Shown here piece by piece: positions 35,517 through 44,527 of a DNA stretch of 64,000 nucleotides (the first letter of the stretch is position 1; each line of letters begins with the position of its first letter). The notes under the pieces were generated by a model that did not search any database, was not told the origin of the DNA, and saw only the letters and a list, made by a program, of their open reading frames with translations. The stretch is from Halobacillus massiliensis (GTDB lineage: Bacteria; Bacillota; Bacilli; Bacillales; Halobacillaceae). The DNA lies in NCBI RefSeq assembly GCF_900166625.1, contig NZ_LT800499.1, positions 1,608,429-1,672,428 of the forward strand, given 5' to 3'. A program made the position numbers and the translations under genes.

Positions 35517-37064
35517 CTACAGCAAGTAAGGCCCAAAGTAAGTCATGACAAACAGCAGATGGATAGATATAAGATAGAATAATTGAACAGAAACAGACCA
35601 ATTTCTTTTCTTACTTATTTGCAAGGTGCCATGAACCAACACTGCAAATAAGATAATAAATATAAAGGGGCTTGCGGTAAAGGTTAAAAATTCAGGAGCA
35701 CGGTTCATTACCTTCTCGGAAAATACCCGGTCTTGAAAGATAAAAGCAAACAGCAGATAAATAGCTGCTCCTATATAATAAACCCAAGCTTTATTTCTAT
35801 CCACAGAAGAACCTTTGACAAACATAATAATAGCTAAAAATAGAAGCGGCCAAACGAACCACAGACCGCCGACAATCAATGTAAAAAAGCTGATAGCGAT
35901 CATTCCCATAGTTTTACCTAAGGAGTCTAAAAAGTATCCGCTGGGAAAGCTCTCCGCTTTGGCTAAGGCTTTCTCATTACTAGAAGAAAGGAGGATTTGG
36001 TAATTCTCCCCTTTATGGTCCATCCAGACAATCGATTTATTATTCAGCGATTGAGGTGCTGTGGAAGGACGTGAGGTATTACTTAAACGTTCAGTCTTAG
36101 AGGCTCCATCACTGGTCAGGACGGTTTCGTAAATATTAAATTGATTATCTGTTTTATAAAGAGTATTCGTTGAACCTGAAGCTGCAGCTAGAATTTTAAA
36201 AACACCATTTTCAGAGGAGAGGCTGAGCTCTGAAAGAGACGATAGTTCTCCTTTTCCGGCCGGATCCATAAGGGTTAAAGGGTTTAGTTTCGGATCTTCA
36301 TTATAGCTTGAAATAGAGTAGAAATTTTCTGTCTTAGAAGAGCCGCCTGCTTTTTCTGTTGCTGTTACCACAAGCGCATATTCGTTCGCGTTTAGTCCAA
36401 ACTGAAGAGAATTGATTACTTTCTGATCTGCCAGGTCGAAACTGGACTCCACAATTTGATCGATACCTTCTTCATTTATTTCAAAAATTTTAAGATTTGT
36501 TGTGGTTTTTTCTGTCACATACAAAAGTAAAAAGTTCTTATCACCAGAATGGACGGCCTCTGTCTGAACTTGATCATTCTCTAAGGAGAGCAGCTTTGTT
36601 TCTTCTTCTGTATGGGGATCCAACTGGTAGACGGCATCATCTTTTTTATAAAGAACAAAATCTTTTAAAGGAAAGAACTGATTAATGTCAGAAATTTTAT
36701 TACCGGACTCATTGTACATGCTGTAATAATCAGAATAAATAAGGGCTTTTTCATCTATGTAAAATTTCGTCCATTTGTCTGCAGGTATAGAATACGAAGC
36801 TGCTGTATCGATATTAAATTCGGGCGAGATGCTTGCTGTTGTAATTCCTTCACTTGTTAAAAATGAAATCATTTCATTATTTTCCTTGTTCCATAGAACA
36901 GGGGGAGTGGAGAAAGGAGTACTTCCTACATTCACTTCACGGCTCCAGCTGTCATTAGGAGGTTCGGTTACTTTTTGGTAGTTCTCATAAAATAATAAAC
37001 AGATTCCTGCCAGGATTACCATGGCGGGAATGAGCCATACTGCATTCTTTCGAAAAAGTTCCAT
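35517..37064 (-). CDS. Membrane-anchored protein of unknown function
   Basis: A 515-residue protein I do not recognise. One N-terminal helix (AVWLIPAMVILAGICLLFY) is followed by a large extracytoplasmic region (about 35-370) of repeated short beta-strand segments, suggesting a beta-propeller-like or sensor domain. The last 130 residues hold four or five helices (SFFTLIVGGLWFVWPLLFLAIIM onward). No enzymatic motif is seen. ATG 37064 after AGAAGGTGTG is preferred over a longer frame from 37115. It stands alone, convergent with yutF. Confidence 0.75.
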   Translation of the reverse strand: MELFRKNAVWLIPAMVILAGICLLFYENYQKVTEPPNDSWSREVNVGSTPFSTPPVLWNKENNEMISFLTSEGITTASISPEFNIDTAASYSIPADKWTKFYIDEKALIYSDYYSMYNESGNKISDINQFFPLKDFVLYKKDDAVYQLDPHTEEETKLLSLENDQVQTEAVHSGDKNFLLLYVTEKTTTNLKIFEINEEGIDQIVESSFDLADQKVINSLQFGLNANEYALVVTATEKAGGSSKTENFYSISSYNEDPKLNPLTLMDPAGKGELSSLSELSLSSENGVFKILAAASGSTNTLYKTDNQFNIYETVLTSDGASKTERLSNTSRPSTAPQSLNNKSIVWMDHKGENYQILLSSSNEKALAKAESFPSGYFLDSLGKTMGMIAISFFTLIVGGLWFVWPLLFLAIIMFVKGSSVDRNKAWVYYIGAAIYLLFAFIFQDRVFSEKVMNRAPEFLTFTASPFIFIILFAVLVHGTLQISKKRNWSVSVQLFYLISIHLLFVMTYFGPYLL

Positions 37065-37129
37065 ATGACACACACCTTCTTTTTTTATTTTCATTATTAT
37101 TATATACGAAACCATATGGTAAAAGTTTC

Positions 37130-37160
37130 AAAAAAAAACGCCGTGGTAAGCACGGCGTTT
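37130..37160 (-). terminator. Terminator after yutG
   Basis: On the minus strand ACGCCGTG-CTTAC-CACGGCGT followed by eight or more T. Confidence 0.88.
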
Positions 37161-37163
37161 CAT

Positions 37164-37670
37164 CTAATATTCTTCTCCCACTTCACTGTGTGCTAATCGA
37201 CTGGAAGCTGCAGCAGCAATGGCACCTACAATGTCATCAAGGAAAGTGTGGCATTCCCCAGTGGACTTATCATTTAATTTTTTCAAGATTCCGGGCTTTT
37301 GTTTATCGATGTAACCATAGTTCGTAAACCCTATAGAACCATAGACATTGACGATAGATAGTGCGATTACTTCATCTACACCATAAAGACCTTCATCAAT
37401 CTCAATGGTAGTTTGAAGCGGTTCTTCGAGCATCTTTTTTTCTGCTAATTTGTCGATTTGAATGCCGGTTATAATGGCATTTTGTACTTCTCTTTTTTTC
37501 AACACCTGATGAACATTATACTCACATATATCCATTGTTAAATCTGGATGGTATTTTGATTGAAGATAATATACGAGTTCCGCCATATCTTGAATAGTAA
37601 TTCCTCGTTCAATTAGTAAATCTCTAGCGGTCTTCTCTAAGTTACTAATTTTTCTGTTTTCTTCTGTCAT
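37164..37670 (-). CDS. yutG: PgpA-family protein YutG
   Basis: A 168-residue cytoplasmic member of the phosphatidylglycerophosphatase A family (YutG type). Family features are LAELVYYLQSKYHPDLT-like, IDEGLYGVDEVIALSIVNVYGSIGFTNYGYIDK and the C-terminal metal-binding block ECHTFLDDIVGAIAAAASSRLAH. It lacks the membrane helices of E. coli PgpA, so the name does not fix its reaction. ATG 37670 follows GGGGGAGGTC; the 188-codon frame starts too early. Confidence 0.83.
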   Translation of the reverse strand: MTEENRKISNLEKTARDLLIERGITIQDMAELVYYLQSKYHPDLTMDICEYNVHQVLKKREVQNAIITGIQIDKLAEKKMLEEPLQTTIEIDEGLYGVDEVIALSIVNVYGSIGFTNYGYIDKQKPGILKKLNDKSTGECHTFLDDIVGAIAAAASSRLAHSEVGEEY

Positions 37671-37811
37671 GTCGTTGACCTCCCCCGAGCAGATTAAAAT
37701 CTTATTTTTAATATATGAATGAAATAACAAAGAAACAATAACTGTATTATATCAGATGTCATTTTACTTATTTATTGATATCTATTTATAATAAGTAAAA
37801 GGGGTGATTTG

Positions 37812-38777
37812 GTGAATAAACCGTATGTGTATATTACAAGGAAGCTCCCGGAAGATCAAATTAAACCATTCAAAGATGACTGGGAGATTGGTATGTGGGA
37901 GAGCGAGACAGAACCTGTTGATAAGGAAACGTTAAAGAAAGAAGCTCGACGTGCAGATGGCCTGCTGACAATGCTCACAGAGAAAATTGATGAAGAGCTG
38001 CTTAATGATGTCCCTAACTTAAAAGTAATCGCAAATATGGCGGTAGGATACGATAATGTGAATGTAGAAGCAGCCGAAAACAAAGGAATTATTGTAACGA
38101 ATACACCAGACGTTCTTACAGATACTACAGCTGATTTAGCTTTTGGAATTTTAATGGCTGCAGCCCGAAGAATTGTGGAAGCGGCGGACTACATAAGGGA
38201 TAACAAATGGGATAACTGGTCTCCACTGCTGCTCGCAGGTTCAGATATCCACCATAAGAAACTCGGCATTGTAGGTATGGGCCGTATCGGGCAAGCTGTA
38301 GCCAGAAGGGCAAAAGGATTTGATATGGAGGTAGCTTATTATAACCGTTCGAGAAAGTACGAGGTGGAAGAAGAAGGGCTTGCTGTTTATGAGAGCTTTG
38401 AGAACCTAATCTCAACATCAGACTTCGTAATGTCGCTCGTGCCGCTAACAAATGAAACCGAGCATTTATTTAATGGAGATGTTTTTAGGAAGATGAAAAA
38501 GGAAGCCATTTTTATTAACGCCTCTAGAGGAAAGACGATGGATGAGAAGGCTCTTTATGAAGCCGTAAAAGGAGGAGAAATTAAAGGGGCGGGTCTTGAT
38601 GTATTTGAAGAGGAGCCTATTTCCTCTGATCATCCGTTATTAACACTGAAAGAAATTGTATGTGTACCTCACATTGGCTCAGCAAGTAAAGAAACAAGGG
38701 AGAAGATGATGAACTTATCCCTTCAAAATATCCAGAGTGTGTTAAAAGATGAAGAACCGAAGACACCAGTCCATTAA
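37812..38777 (+). CDS. 2-hydroxyacid (D-glycerate type) dehydrogenase
   Basis: A 321-residue NAD(P)-dependent D-2-hydroxyacid dehydrogenase. The Rossmann motif is GIVGMGRIGQAVARR, and the catalytic Arg, Glu and His are in FINASRGKTMDEKAL, GLDVFEEEP and VCVPHIGSAS. Closest in layout to glyoxylate/hydroxypyruvate reductases. It starts at GTG 37812 after AAAAGGGGTGAT; a TTG three bases earlier is also possible. It is monocistronic. Confidence 0.88.
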   Translation: MNKPYVYITRKLPEDQIKPFKDDWEIGMWESETEPVDKETLKKEARRADGLLTMLTEKIDEELLNDVPNLKVIANMAVGYDNVNVEAAENKGIIVTNTPDVLTDTTADLAFGILMAAARRIVEAADYIRDNKWDNWSPLLLAGSDIHHKKLGIVGMGRIGQAVARRAKGFDMEVAYYNRSRKYEVEEEGLAVYESFENLISTSDFVMSLVPLTNETEHLFNGDVFRKMKKEAIFINASRGKTMDEKALYEAVKGGEIKGAGLDVFEEEPISSDHPLLTLKEIVCVPHIGSASKETREKMMNLSLQNIQSVLKDEEPKTPVH

Positions 38778-38784
38778 GATAAAA

Positions 38785-38815
38785 GAACCGTACACGATTT
38801 TTTCGTGTACGGTTA
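38785..38815. terminator. Hairpin between the dehydrogenase and yutI
   Basis: AACCGTACACGA and TCGTGTACGGTT form a 12-bp stem between convergent genes; T tracts are modest on both sides, so it likely serves both. Confidence 0.7.
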
Positions 38816-38826
38816 TAAATACCTAT

Positions 38827-39048
38827 TTAGAAAACTTGCTCTACTTCATAAATTCCAGGAACTTCTTGTGCTAATGCACGTTCAATTCCCGCTTTTAGTG
38901 TGATGGTCGAACTTGGACAATTTCCGCAAGCCCCCATTAAACGCAAGCGAACAATTCCATCCTCAACTTCAACTAATTCTACGTCTCCTCCGTCACGGAG
39001 TAAGAATGGGCGAAGTTTATTTAATACTTCCTGAACTTGTGCTTCCAT
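38827..39048 (-). CDS. yutI: NifU-like Fe-S scaffold/carrier YutI
   Basis: A 73-residue single Nfu domain with the cluster-binding pair Cys41-Gly-Asn-Cys44 (GACGNCPSS) and the block [15 protein letters not shown]. It carries Fe-S clusters to targets such as aconitase in related species. ATG 39048 follows AAAGGGGAAG; the longer frame has no family similarity at its N terminus. Neighbouring redox and Fe-S genes (yuzD, yuzB, yutM) fit. Confidence 0.92.
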   Translation of the reverse strand: MEAQVQEVLNKLRPFLLRDGGDVELVEVEDGIVRLRLMGACGNCPSSTITLKAGIERALAQEVPGIYEVEQVF

Positions 39049-39210
39049 GTTCAATCTTCCCCTTTCGATACCTATATTATAATGGGTCTTCATTAAAAAA
39101 TCTATGGATTCTGCAGTGAATCATTATATTGAGAACTATTTTCATTTTATCTTTTTTTTAATGTTTTGTAAAATAGTAATAACTACAAATTAGTAAAGTG
39201 GTGGGAAAGT

Positions 39211-39549
39211 ATGAAAAAGGAAAAGGTAATCTTAACTGTATATGGTGCTGAGGAGCGCTGTGCCAGCTGTGTCAATGCTCCAGGTTCTAAAGAAACGTAT
39301 GAATGGCTGCAGGCTGCAATAACAAGAAAGTATCCTGACCAGCCCCTGGAATACCGCTATGTTGATATACACCAAAGCCAGGAAGAGGACAGTAAAGATA
39401 AGGAATATATTGCTCAAATTCTGGATGATGAACTTTTTTATCCATTAGTTACGATTAACGAGGAAGTGGTGGATGAAGGAAACCCCCGTCTTAAGAACGT
39501 ATATCAGGTTTTAGAAAACTTAGGGTATCAGCCTCATACAGAATCTTAG
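39211..39549 (+). CDS. yuzD: YuzD-family thioredoxin-like protein
   Basis: A 112-residue protein matching YuzD: a Cys17-Ala-Ser-Cys20 pair after the first strand, SKETYEWLQAAI, and DDELFYPLVTINEEVVDEGNPRLKNVY. The fold appears thioredoxin-like. No function is established. It sits between yutI and yuzB, a conserved neighbourhood in Bacillaceae. Confidence 0.86.
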   Translation: MKKEKVILTVYGAEERCASCVNAPGSKETYEWLQAAITRKYPDQPLEYRYVDIHQSQEEDSKDKEYIAQILDDELFYPLVTINEEVVDEGNPRLKNVYQVLENLGYQPHTES

Positions 39550-39624
39550 CTCTTATAAAAACAGAGGCAGCTATGGTATGATGGATAAAGTGGGACTTCA
39601 TCCAGGATAGAAGAGGTGAAGCGG

Positions 39625-39861
39625 ATGAATCCGTTAATTGAATTCTGTGTAAACAATTTAATAAGTGGTTCTGATGAAGCGATGGAAGTGCTTGAAAAAG
39701 ATCCTGATTTAGACGTGACAGAATATGGCTGTCTCAGCCATTGCGGCATTTGTTCTCAAGGCCTGTTTGCTCTAGTTAATGGTGAACGGGTAATGGCTGA
39801 CACTGCGGAAGAACTTGTTGAAAAAATTTATCAATACCTGGAAGAGAATCCCCTTTTTTAA
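39625..39861 (+). CDS. yuzB: YuzB-family protein (UPF0349)
   Basis: A 78-residue protein of the UPF0349/YuzB family: [11 protein letters not shown] at the N terminus, [22 protein letters not shown] in the centre with three conserved cysteines, resembling a 2Fe-2S ferredoxin thioredoxin-like fold. ATG 39625 follows AAGAGGTGA; the GTG at 39616 lies in that site. Function is unknown. Confidence 0.88.
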   Translation: MNPLIEFCVNNLISGSDEAMEVLEKDPDLDVTEYGCLSHCGICSQGLFALVNGERVMADTAEELVEKIYQYLEENPLF

Positions 39862-39998
39862 AGTGAAAAGCAGTGGACGTCTTATAAATATTTAACCCTT
39901 TGTCTCAAAAGAACAAAGGGTTTTTACATGCTCGATTTGTTGAAAAACGGGGTTCAACTTAGTATACTGGGAGTACGAGAAGAAAGGAGAGTCTGGAA

Positions 39999-40361
39999 AT
40001 GATTCTTAATATTACAGATGCGGCAAGACACCAGATTCAGGAAATGTTGAAGGAAGAAGAGACTGAAAATCCTACCCTTCGCTTCGGAATAAAAGGTGGC
40101 GGCTGCAGCGGTTTATCCTATGCCATGGGCTTTGAAGATGAAATTAATGATGAACTTGATACGATAGAGGATTATGAAGGGCTGCCTGTAGTAATCCGCA
40201 CACAAGATATTCCAATCATTGAAGGAACGAAAATTGATTATAAGCAGAACATGATGGGCGGAGGTTTTACGATCGATAACCCGAATGCGATTGTATCATG
40301 CGGCTGTGGTTCTTCCTTTAAAACGGCTACAAATGCCGGTACGCCTGACCCGAACTGTTAA
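39999..40361 (+). CDS. yutM: A-type Fe-S carrier (HesB/IscA family) YutM
   Basis: A 120-residue A-type carrier with the three cluster-binding cysteines: Cys36 in GGGCSGLSY and Cys101 and Cys103 in SCGCGSSF. It would pass Fe-S clusters from the SUF scaffold to apoproteins. Ribosome binding site AAAGGAGAG before ATG. Own terminator follows. Confidence 0.93.
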   Translation: MILNITDAARHQIQEMLKEEETENPTLRFGIKGGGCSGLSYAMGFEDEINDELDTIEDYEGLPVVIRTQDIPIIEGTKIDYKQNMMGGGFTIDNPNAIVSCGCGSSFKTATNAGTPDPNC

Positions 40362-40370
40362 AGTATTAGA

Positions 40371-40400
40371 AACATCCTCAGGGAGTGAGGATGTTTTTTT
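40371..40400 (+). terminator. Terminator after yutM
   Basis: AACATCCTCA-GGGAG-TGAGGATGTT followed by TTTTT. Confidence 0.88.
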
Positions 40401-40411
40401 GTGGAAACATT

Positions 40412-40450
40412 AAAAAATCCCTTGGATAAATAACTTCCAAGGGATTTTTT
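40412..40450 (-). terminator. Terminator after yumC
   Basis: On the minus strand AAAAATCCCTTGGAA and TCCAAGGGATTTTT arms flank an 8-base loop, with a T run beyond. Confidence 0.85.
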
Positions 40451-40457
40451 ATGATGA

Positions 40458-41444
40458 TTAAGAAAACATGCTGGTGGAGTGCTTAGGCTGGACTCTGGCG
40501 TCTGGATCCATATAAGCTTTAGCATTGTTTACAGCCGTCGGGCCTTCTCCAAAGCCTGATGCAATCAGCTTAACTTTACCGGGATATGTGCAGATATCAC
40601 CAGCCGCGTAAATGCCTTTAATGTTTGTTTCCATTTTAGAGTTCACGACAATACTGTTCTTCTCGATTTCCAGTTCCCAATTTTTAATAGGGCCCAGTGA
40701 AGAAATAAAACCATAGTTTACAATCAATTCGTCAACATCCACCGTTTCTACACGATCGCCTTTTACTTCATGAAGCTCAATCTGTTCAATACGATCATCT
40801 CCCAGCAGTCTTTCGGGAGTAAATGGTGTCATTAATTTAACGTTAGAATTCGTCAGCTGTTCTACACTGTGTTCGTGCGCGCGGAATTTATCACGACGGT
40901 GTACAAGACTGACTTGCTTAGCGATGGGCTCAAGCATTAAGGCCCAGTCTACTGCAGAATCGCCGCCGCCGCAGATCATTACATTTTTATCGGCAAACTT
41001 ATTCATATCATCTACATAGTAATGAAGGTTTGTCTTCTCAAATTTTTCAGAGTCATCAATTTTAAGACGGCGGGGCTGAAACGCACCGTTTCCTGCCGTG
41101 ATAATGATCGTCTTCGTATAATGTACTTCTTTATTTGTTGTCAGCTTGAACGTATCATCTTCAAGTCGTTCTATCGTTTCTACAGACTGCTCAAGTGAAA
41201 CGGTTGGATCAAAAGCAAAAGCCTGCTCTTTTAAGTTGTCGACAAGTTCTTGTGCACCTACCCTTGGAAAACCGGCGACATCAAAAATATATTTCTCAGG
41301 ATAAAGAGCAGACAGCTGACCGCCCAGGTGCGGCAGACTTTCTATAATGTTAACGCTCGCCTGGCGCATTCCTCCGTAAAAAGCGGTAAATAAGCCGACA
41401 GGCCCACCACCGATAACAGTTATATCATGAACTTTATCACTCAT
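40458..41444 (-). CDS. yumC: Ferredoxin--NADP reductase, thioredoxin-reductase type
   Basis: A 328-residue flavoprotein of the YumC type: FAD motif [14 protein letters not shown] at the N terminus, NADPH motif [11 protein letters not shown], and the C-terminal FAD segment [24 protein letters not shown]. It lacks the CxxC of thioredoxin reductase. It supplies or takes electrons from ferredoxin or flavodoxin and is essential in B. subtilis. It is divergent from the NDH-2 gene, with about 300 bases between them. Confidence 0.94.
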   Translation of the reverse strand: MSDKVHDITVIGGGPVGLFTAFYGGMRQASVNIIESLPHLGGQLSALYPEKYIFDVAGFPRVGAQELVDNLKEQAFAFDPTVSLEQSVETIERLEDDTFKLTTNKEVHYTKTIIITAGNGAFQPRRLKIDDSEKFEKTNLHYYVDDMNKFADKNVMICGGGDSAVDWALMLEPIAKQVSLVHRRDKFRAHEHSVEQLTNSNVKLMTPFTPERLLGDDRIEQIELHEVKGDRVETVDVDELIVNYGFISSLGPIKNWELEIEKNSIVVNSKMETNIKGIYAAGDICTYPGKVKLIASGFGEGPTAVNNAKAYMDPDARVQPKHSTSMFS

Positions 41445-41680
41445 TATTTGTCCCCCTTACACTAGATACAAATTACACTTTTTCTATTCTATCATAAAAC
41501 CTTTAGACGGCGCACGGGAGGGGGGATTTTATCTAATAATTAATTGAATATTAATAAATTTCCGATAAAAATATTAAGGGTTGAAAATCAATAGGAAAAG
41601 GTCTAATATTGAGACTAGAAAACATTTAACGATTTTGTGACAGAACAATACAGGATGCGACAGGCTTTTTTTTATGTAGG

Positions 41681-41702
41681 ATTGTGTGAAACAAGTCACA
41701 AT
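41681..41702. promoter_or_regulatory. Palindrome upstream of NDH-2, possible redox operator
   Basis: ATTGTG and CACAAT arms are separated by ten bases. The half-sites resemble the Rex operator (TTGTGAAN4TTCACAA), but total spacing is two bases longer than usual. Apart from it, the 41445-41745 spacer holds A/T-rich promoter-like sequence only. Confidence 0.4.
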
Positions 41703-41745
41703 GGAATATGCCCAAAAGGCAAATATAATAAACGGAAGTGATACT

Positions 41746-42966
41746 ATGAATAAACCGAACATCGTTATATTAGGTGCTGGTTACGGCGGAATGATGACAG
41801 CCGTTAATTTGCAGAAGAGTATTGGTGCAGACGATGCTAACGTAACTTTAGTGAATAAGCACAGCTATCACTATCAAACAACTTGGCTTCATGAAAACGC
41901 TGCAGGAACCCTTCACCATGATAAAACGCGTATCGCTATTAAAGATGTCCTTGATACTACTAAAATTAACTTCGTTCAGGATACAGTAACTAATATTCTT
42001 CCTGAAGAGAAAAAAGTTCAGCTTGAAAATGGTGAACTTTCTTATGACTATTTAGTAATCGGTTTAGGATTCGAGGCGGCCACCTTTGGTATTCCAGGAC
42101 TTCTCGAACATGCTTATACAATTAACAGCATCAACAGCTCCCGCCTGATTCGTCAGCACATTGAATATAATTTCGCTAAGTACAATAATGAAGCGCATCC
42201 AAAAGAAGAGCGTCTTAACCTTGTTGTAGGTGGAGCCGGCTTTACAGGTATCGAGTTCGCTGGTGAACTGGCAAACCGTGTACCTGAGTTATGCAAAGAG
42301 TATGACATTCCTCGCGAGAAAGTACGTATTATTGTAGTGGAAGCTGCACCTACTGCACTTCCAGGCTTTGATCCTGAACTTGTAGAATACGCGATGAATT
42401 CTCTTGAAGCAAAAGGCGTTGAATTTAAAATAGGCGCTATGATTAAAGAAGTTACTGAAAATAACCTTGTTTTTGAAAAAGACGAGCAGCGTGAAGAAAT
42501 TGCTACAAATACTGTTGTATGGGCAGCGGGTGTGCGCGGTAACTCCTTAGTAGAAGAGGCTGGTTTTGAAGCAAACCGTGGTCGTATTGAAGTAACACCT
42601 GACTTAAGAAGCAAACAGTACTCTGATGTATTTATCATTGGCGACTGTGCTCTTCTCTTTAATGAAGAAACGGGCCGTCCTTATCCTCCGACAGCTCAAA
42701 TTGCCATTCAGCAGGCTGAACAGACAGCGGCTAACCTTAAGAAGGCTGTACAAGGTGAAAAAGATTTTGAAGCCTTTACTCCTGATTTAAAAGGTACAGT
42801 TGCTTCTCTTGGTCATGATGATGCCATTGGAGTCGTCTTCGATGATAAGAAATTGTTCGGCTGGTCTGCATCTGCCATGAAGAAAGTTATCGATAATCGA
42901 TATCTTCTTAAATTAGGCGGCATAAGTCTTCTATTGAAAAAAGGGAAACTAAACTTCTTTAAATAA
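41746..42966 (+). CDS. yumB: Type II NADH dehydrogenase YumB
   Basis: A 406-residue non-proton-pumping NADH:menaquinone oxidoreductase. FAD motif [17 protein letters not shown] motif [14 protein letters not shown], and FIIGDCALL with the C-terminal amphipathic helix region that attaches it to the membrane. It feeds electrons to menaquinone, whose synthesis genes lie at the end of the window. ATG 41746 after ACGGAAG is the family start; the frame extends 60 bases upstream without similarity. Confidence 0.92.
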   Translation: MNKPNIVILGAGYGGMMTAVNLQKSIGADDANVTLVNKHSYHYQTTWLHENAAGTLHHDKTRIAIKDVLDTTKINFVQDTVTNILPEEKKVQLENGELSYDYLVIGLGFEAATFGIPGLLEHAYTINSINSSRLIRQHIEYNFAKYNNEAHPKEERLNLVVGGAGFTGIEFAGELANRVPELCKEYDIPREKVRIIVVEAAPTALPGFDPELVEYAMNSLEAKGVEFKIGAMIKEVTENNLVFEKDEQREEIATNTVVWAAGVRGNSLVEEAGFEANRGRIEVTPDLRSKQYSDVFIIGDCALLFNEETGRPYPPTAQIAIQQAEQTAANLKKAVQGEKDFEAFTPDLKGTVASLGHDDAIGVVFDDKKLFGWSASAMKKVIDNRYLLKLGGISLLLKKGKLNFFK

Positions 42967-42978
42967 AGCTCTTAAATA

Positions 42979-43010
42979 AAGCAAAGGCAGATTCCTGTCT
43001 TTGCTTTTTT
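42979..43010 (+). terminator. Terminator after yumB
   Basis: AAAGCAAAGGCAG-ATTC-CTGTCTTTGCTTT followed by a T run. Confidence 0.85.
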
Positions 43011-43031
43011 CAAGGTAGGGGGAACAGCAGT

Positions 43032-43349
43032 TTGAACATCGTACAATTCGCAGTATCTATACTCCTGTTTTTTGTGCTTTTTTTCGGGATCGGTTTTTTA
43101 TTAAATATGATCCTGCGTTCTTCATGGATCATGGCTTTCGTATATCCAATTGTTGTATTGTTAATAGTCGATAATTTTAAAATCAGCCGTTATTTTACAG
43201 ACACTGTCGCTGCTTTCTCCGAGGTCTTCGGGCATGTCATTCGTTTGCAGCTGGTAGATATCGTGATTTTATCCAGTGGATTTGCAGGTACTATCGTCGC
43301 TGGATTAATTATCAAATGGCTGAGAAAAAATGGATATCAAATGTTTTAA
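43032..43349 (+). CDS. yuiB: YuiB-like membrane protein
   Basis: A 105-residue protein with three predicted helices (5-30, 33-48 and 75-95), resembling YuiB, which sits in the same place in B. subtilis. No function is known. It starts at TTG 43032 after GTAGGGGGAA. A hairpin ending in seven T follows. Confidence 0.78.
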   Translation: MNIVQFAVSILLFFVLFFGIGFLLNMILRSSWIMAFVYPIVVLLIVDNFKISRYFTDTVAAFSEVFGHVIRLQLVDIVILSSGFAGTIVAGLIIKWLRKNGYQMF

Positions 43350-43351
43350 AG

Positions 43352-43399
43352 AACCCTTAACATTTTGTGGTGTGAACTGCAGAGTGTTAAGGTTTTTTT
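43352..43399 (+). terminator. Terminator after yuiB
   Basis: AACCCTTAACA and TGTTAAGGTT arms with a long loop, then a T run. Confidence 0.78.
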
Positions 43400-43448
43400 G
43401 AATAATCTGTTCCTATATGGGACAGGATGCAGGTAAGAGGTGCATGCA

Positions 43449-43637
43449 ATGAGTTGGATCTTTAGAAATCTCGTATTTTGTTTTCTATTTATCGGTGCGT
43501 TATACGCCACATGGTACCAGCTGTCCAATATGACAATATCAGATGTTATCGAGTGGATGGATGCCAAGGAACAACAAGAATTATCACTGAAAGAACCCAT
43601 CCTGGCAGCCAGTTTTTGTATTTTTAACGAATGGTAG
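43449..43637 (+). CDS. Small membrane protein, hypothetical
   Basis: A 62-residue frame with one N-terminal helix (FRNLVFCFLFIGALYATWY) and a short charged tail. AAGAGGTG precedes the ATG 43449 at good spacing; an in-frame ATG at 43440 is too close to it. I do not recognise the family. The remaining 43638-43891 stretch holds only a short AGCCTCC/GGAGGCT hairpin near 43785-43803. Confidence 0.5.
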   Translation: MSWIFRNLVFCFLFIGALYATWYQLSNMTISDVIEWMDAKEQQELSLKEPILAASFCIFNEW

Positions 43638-43891
43638 AAAAAAAGAGGTTAAGAAATATTCGGGAAGTCCAATGGGAAATAAACAGAATCACACTGGTTC
43701 TGTTTATTACGTTTGGTGAAAAGCGGTTGGGAAACCACTAGCTTCTAACAGCTTTAGATTGAAACGCAAAAGATAAAAAAAGAAGCCTCCAGAGTAGGAG
43801 GCTAAAGCAATAGTATGAAATAAGTTCAACTACAGAAAAAGTTTGTTTGTTAAAAAAGACGAACTATTTATTTAGTGCTCTTTACAAAAGC

Positions 43892-44368
43892 CTATAGAAA
43901 AGCGGGAGCAATTAATATAGTTAAAAGAATTCCAGTTAGTCCGCCAAAAAATACTTCAATAGGCTTATGTCCGAGCAGTTCTTTGAGCTCTTCTCTTTTT
44001 TGGAAATTCTCTTTGCTCGCCCACTCTTTAGCTTCTCCCACAAAACGGTGGAAATCGTTAATTAAAATATTTAACATGATGGCTTGTTCGCCTGTTTGAC
44101 GGCGTACCCCAGTGGAGTCAAACATGACGATAATGGTAAATACTGCGGCTACGGCAAAGATTGATGAATCTAAGCCATGTTCTATACCGACGGCTGTGGA
44201 CAAGGCAGTCACAGCAGCCGAGTGACTGCTCGGCATTCCGCCCGTGCTAAATGCAAGACCGGGGTTTAGTGACCGTGATGCAATAAATTGAATGGGTATT
44301 TTCACTAGCTGAGCGAAAAAAATAGAAAAAAGTGCAGCCCATAATGGAAAGTTGTTCAACAAATCCAT
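43892..44368 (-). CDS. yuiD: Divergent PAP2-family membrane protein YuiD
   Basis: A 158-residue membrane protein with four helices and the divergent PAP2 motif GGMPSSHSAAVTALS and later FDSTGVRRQTGEQA, typical for YuiD. A lipid phosphate phosphatase role is suggested by family only. It faces away from pepA. Confidence 0.88.
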   Translation of the reverse strand: MDLLNNFPLWAALFSIFFAQLVKIPIQFIASRSLNPGLAFSTGGMPSSHSAAVTALSTAVGIEHGLDSSIFAVAAVFTIIVMFDSTGVRRQTGEQAIMLNILINDFHRFVGEAKEWASKENFQKREELKELLGHKPIEVFFGGLTGILLTILIAPAFL

Positions 44369-44527
44369 ACTTTAAAATACGTCCTTTCCCAAAGAATTTA
44401 TTGTACAAAAACAATTTTAGAGTATGTTGATTGTATCATACAAGCAGAGACGCTGTCTGTTAAAAGAACCGCTTATACAAGAAGCCTAAAAGAAATTTTA
44501 GTATACTGTAAGTGGAGGTGGTATGGA

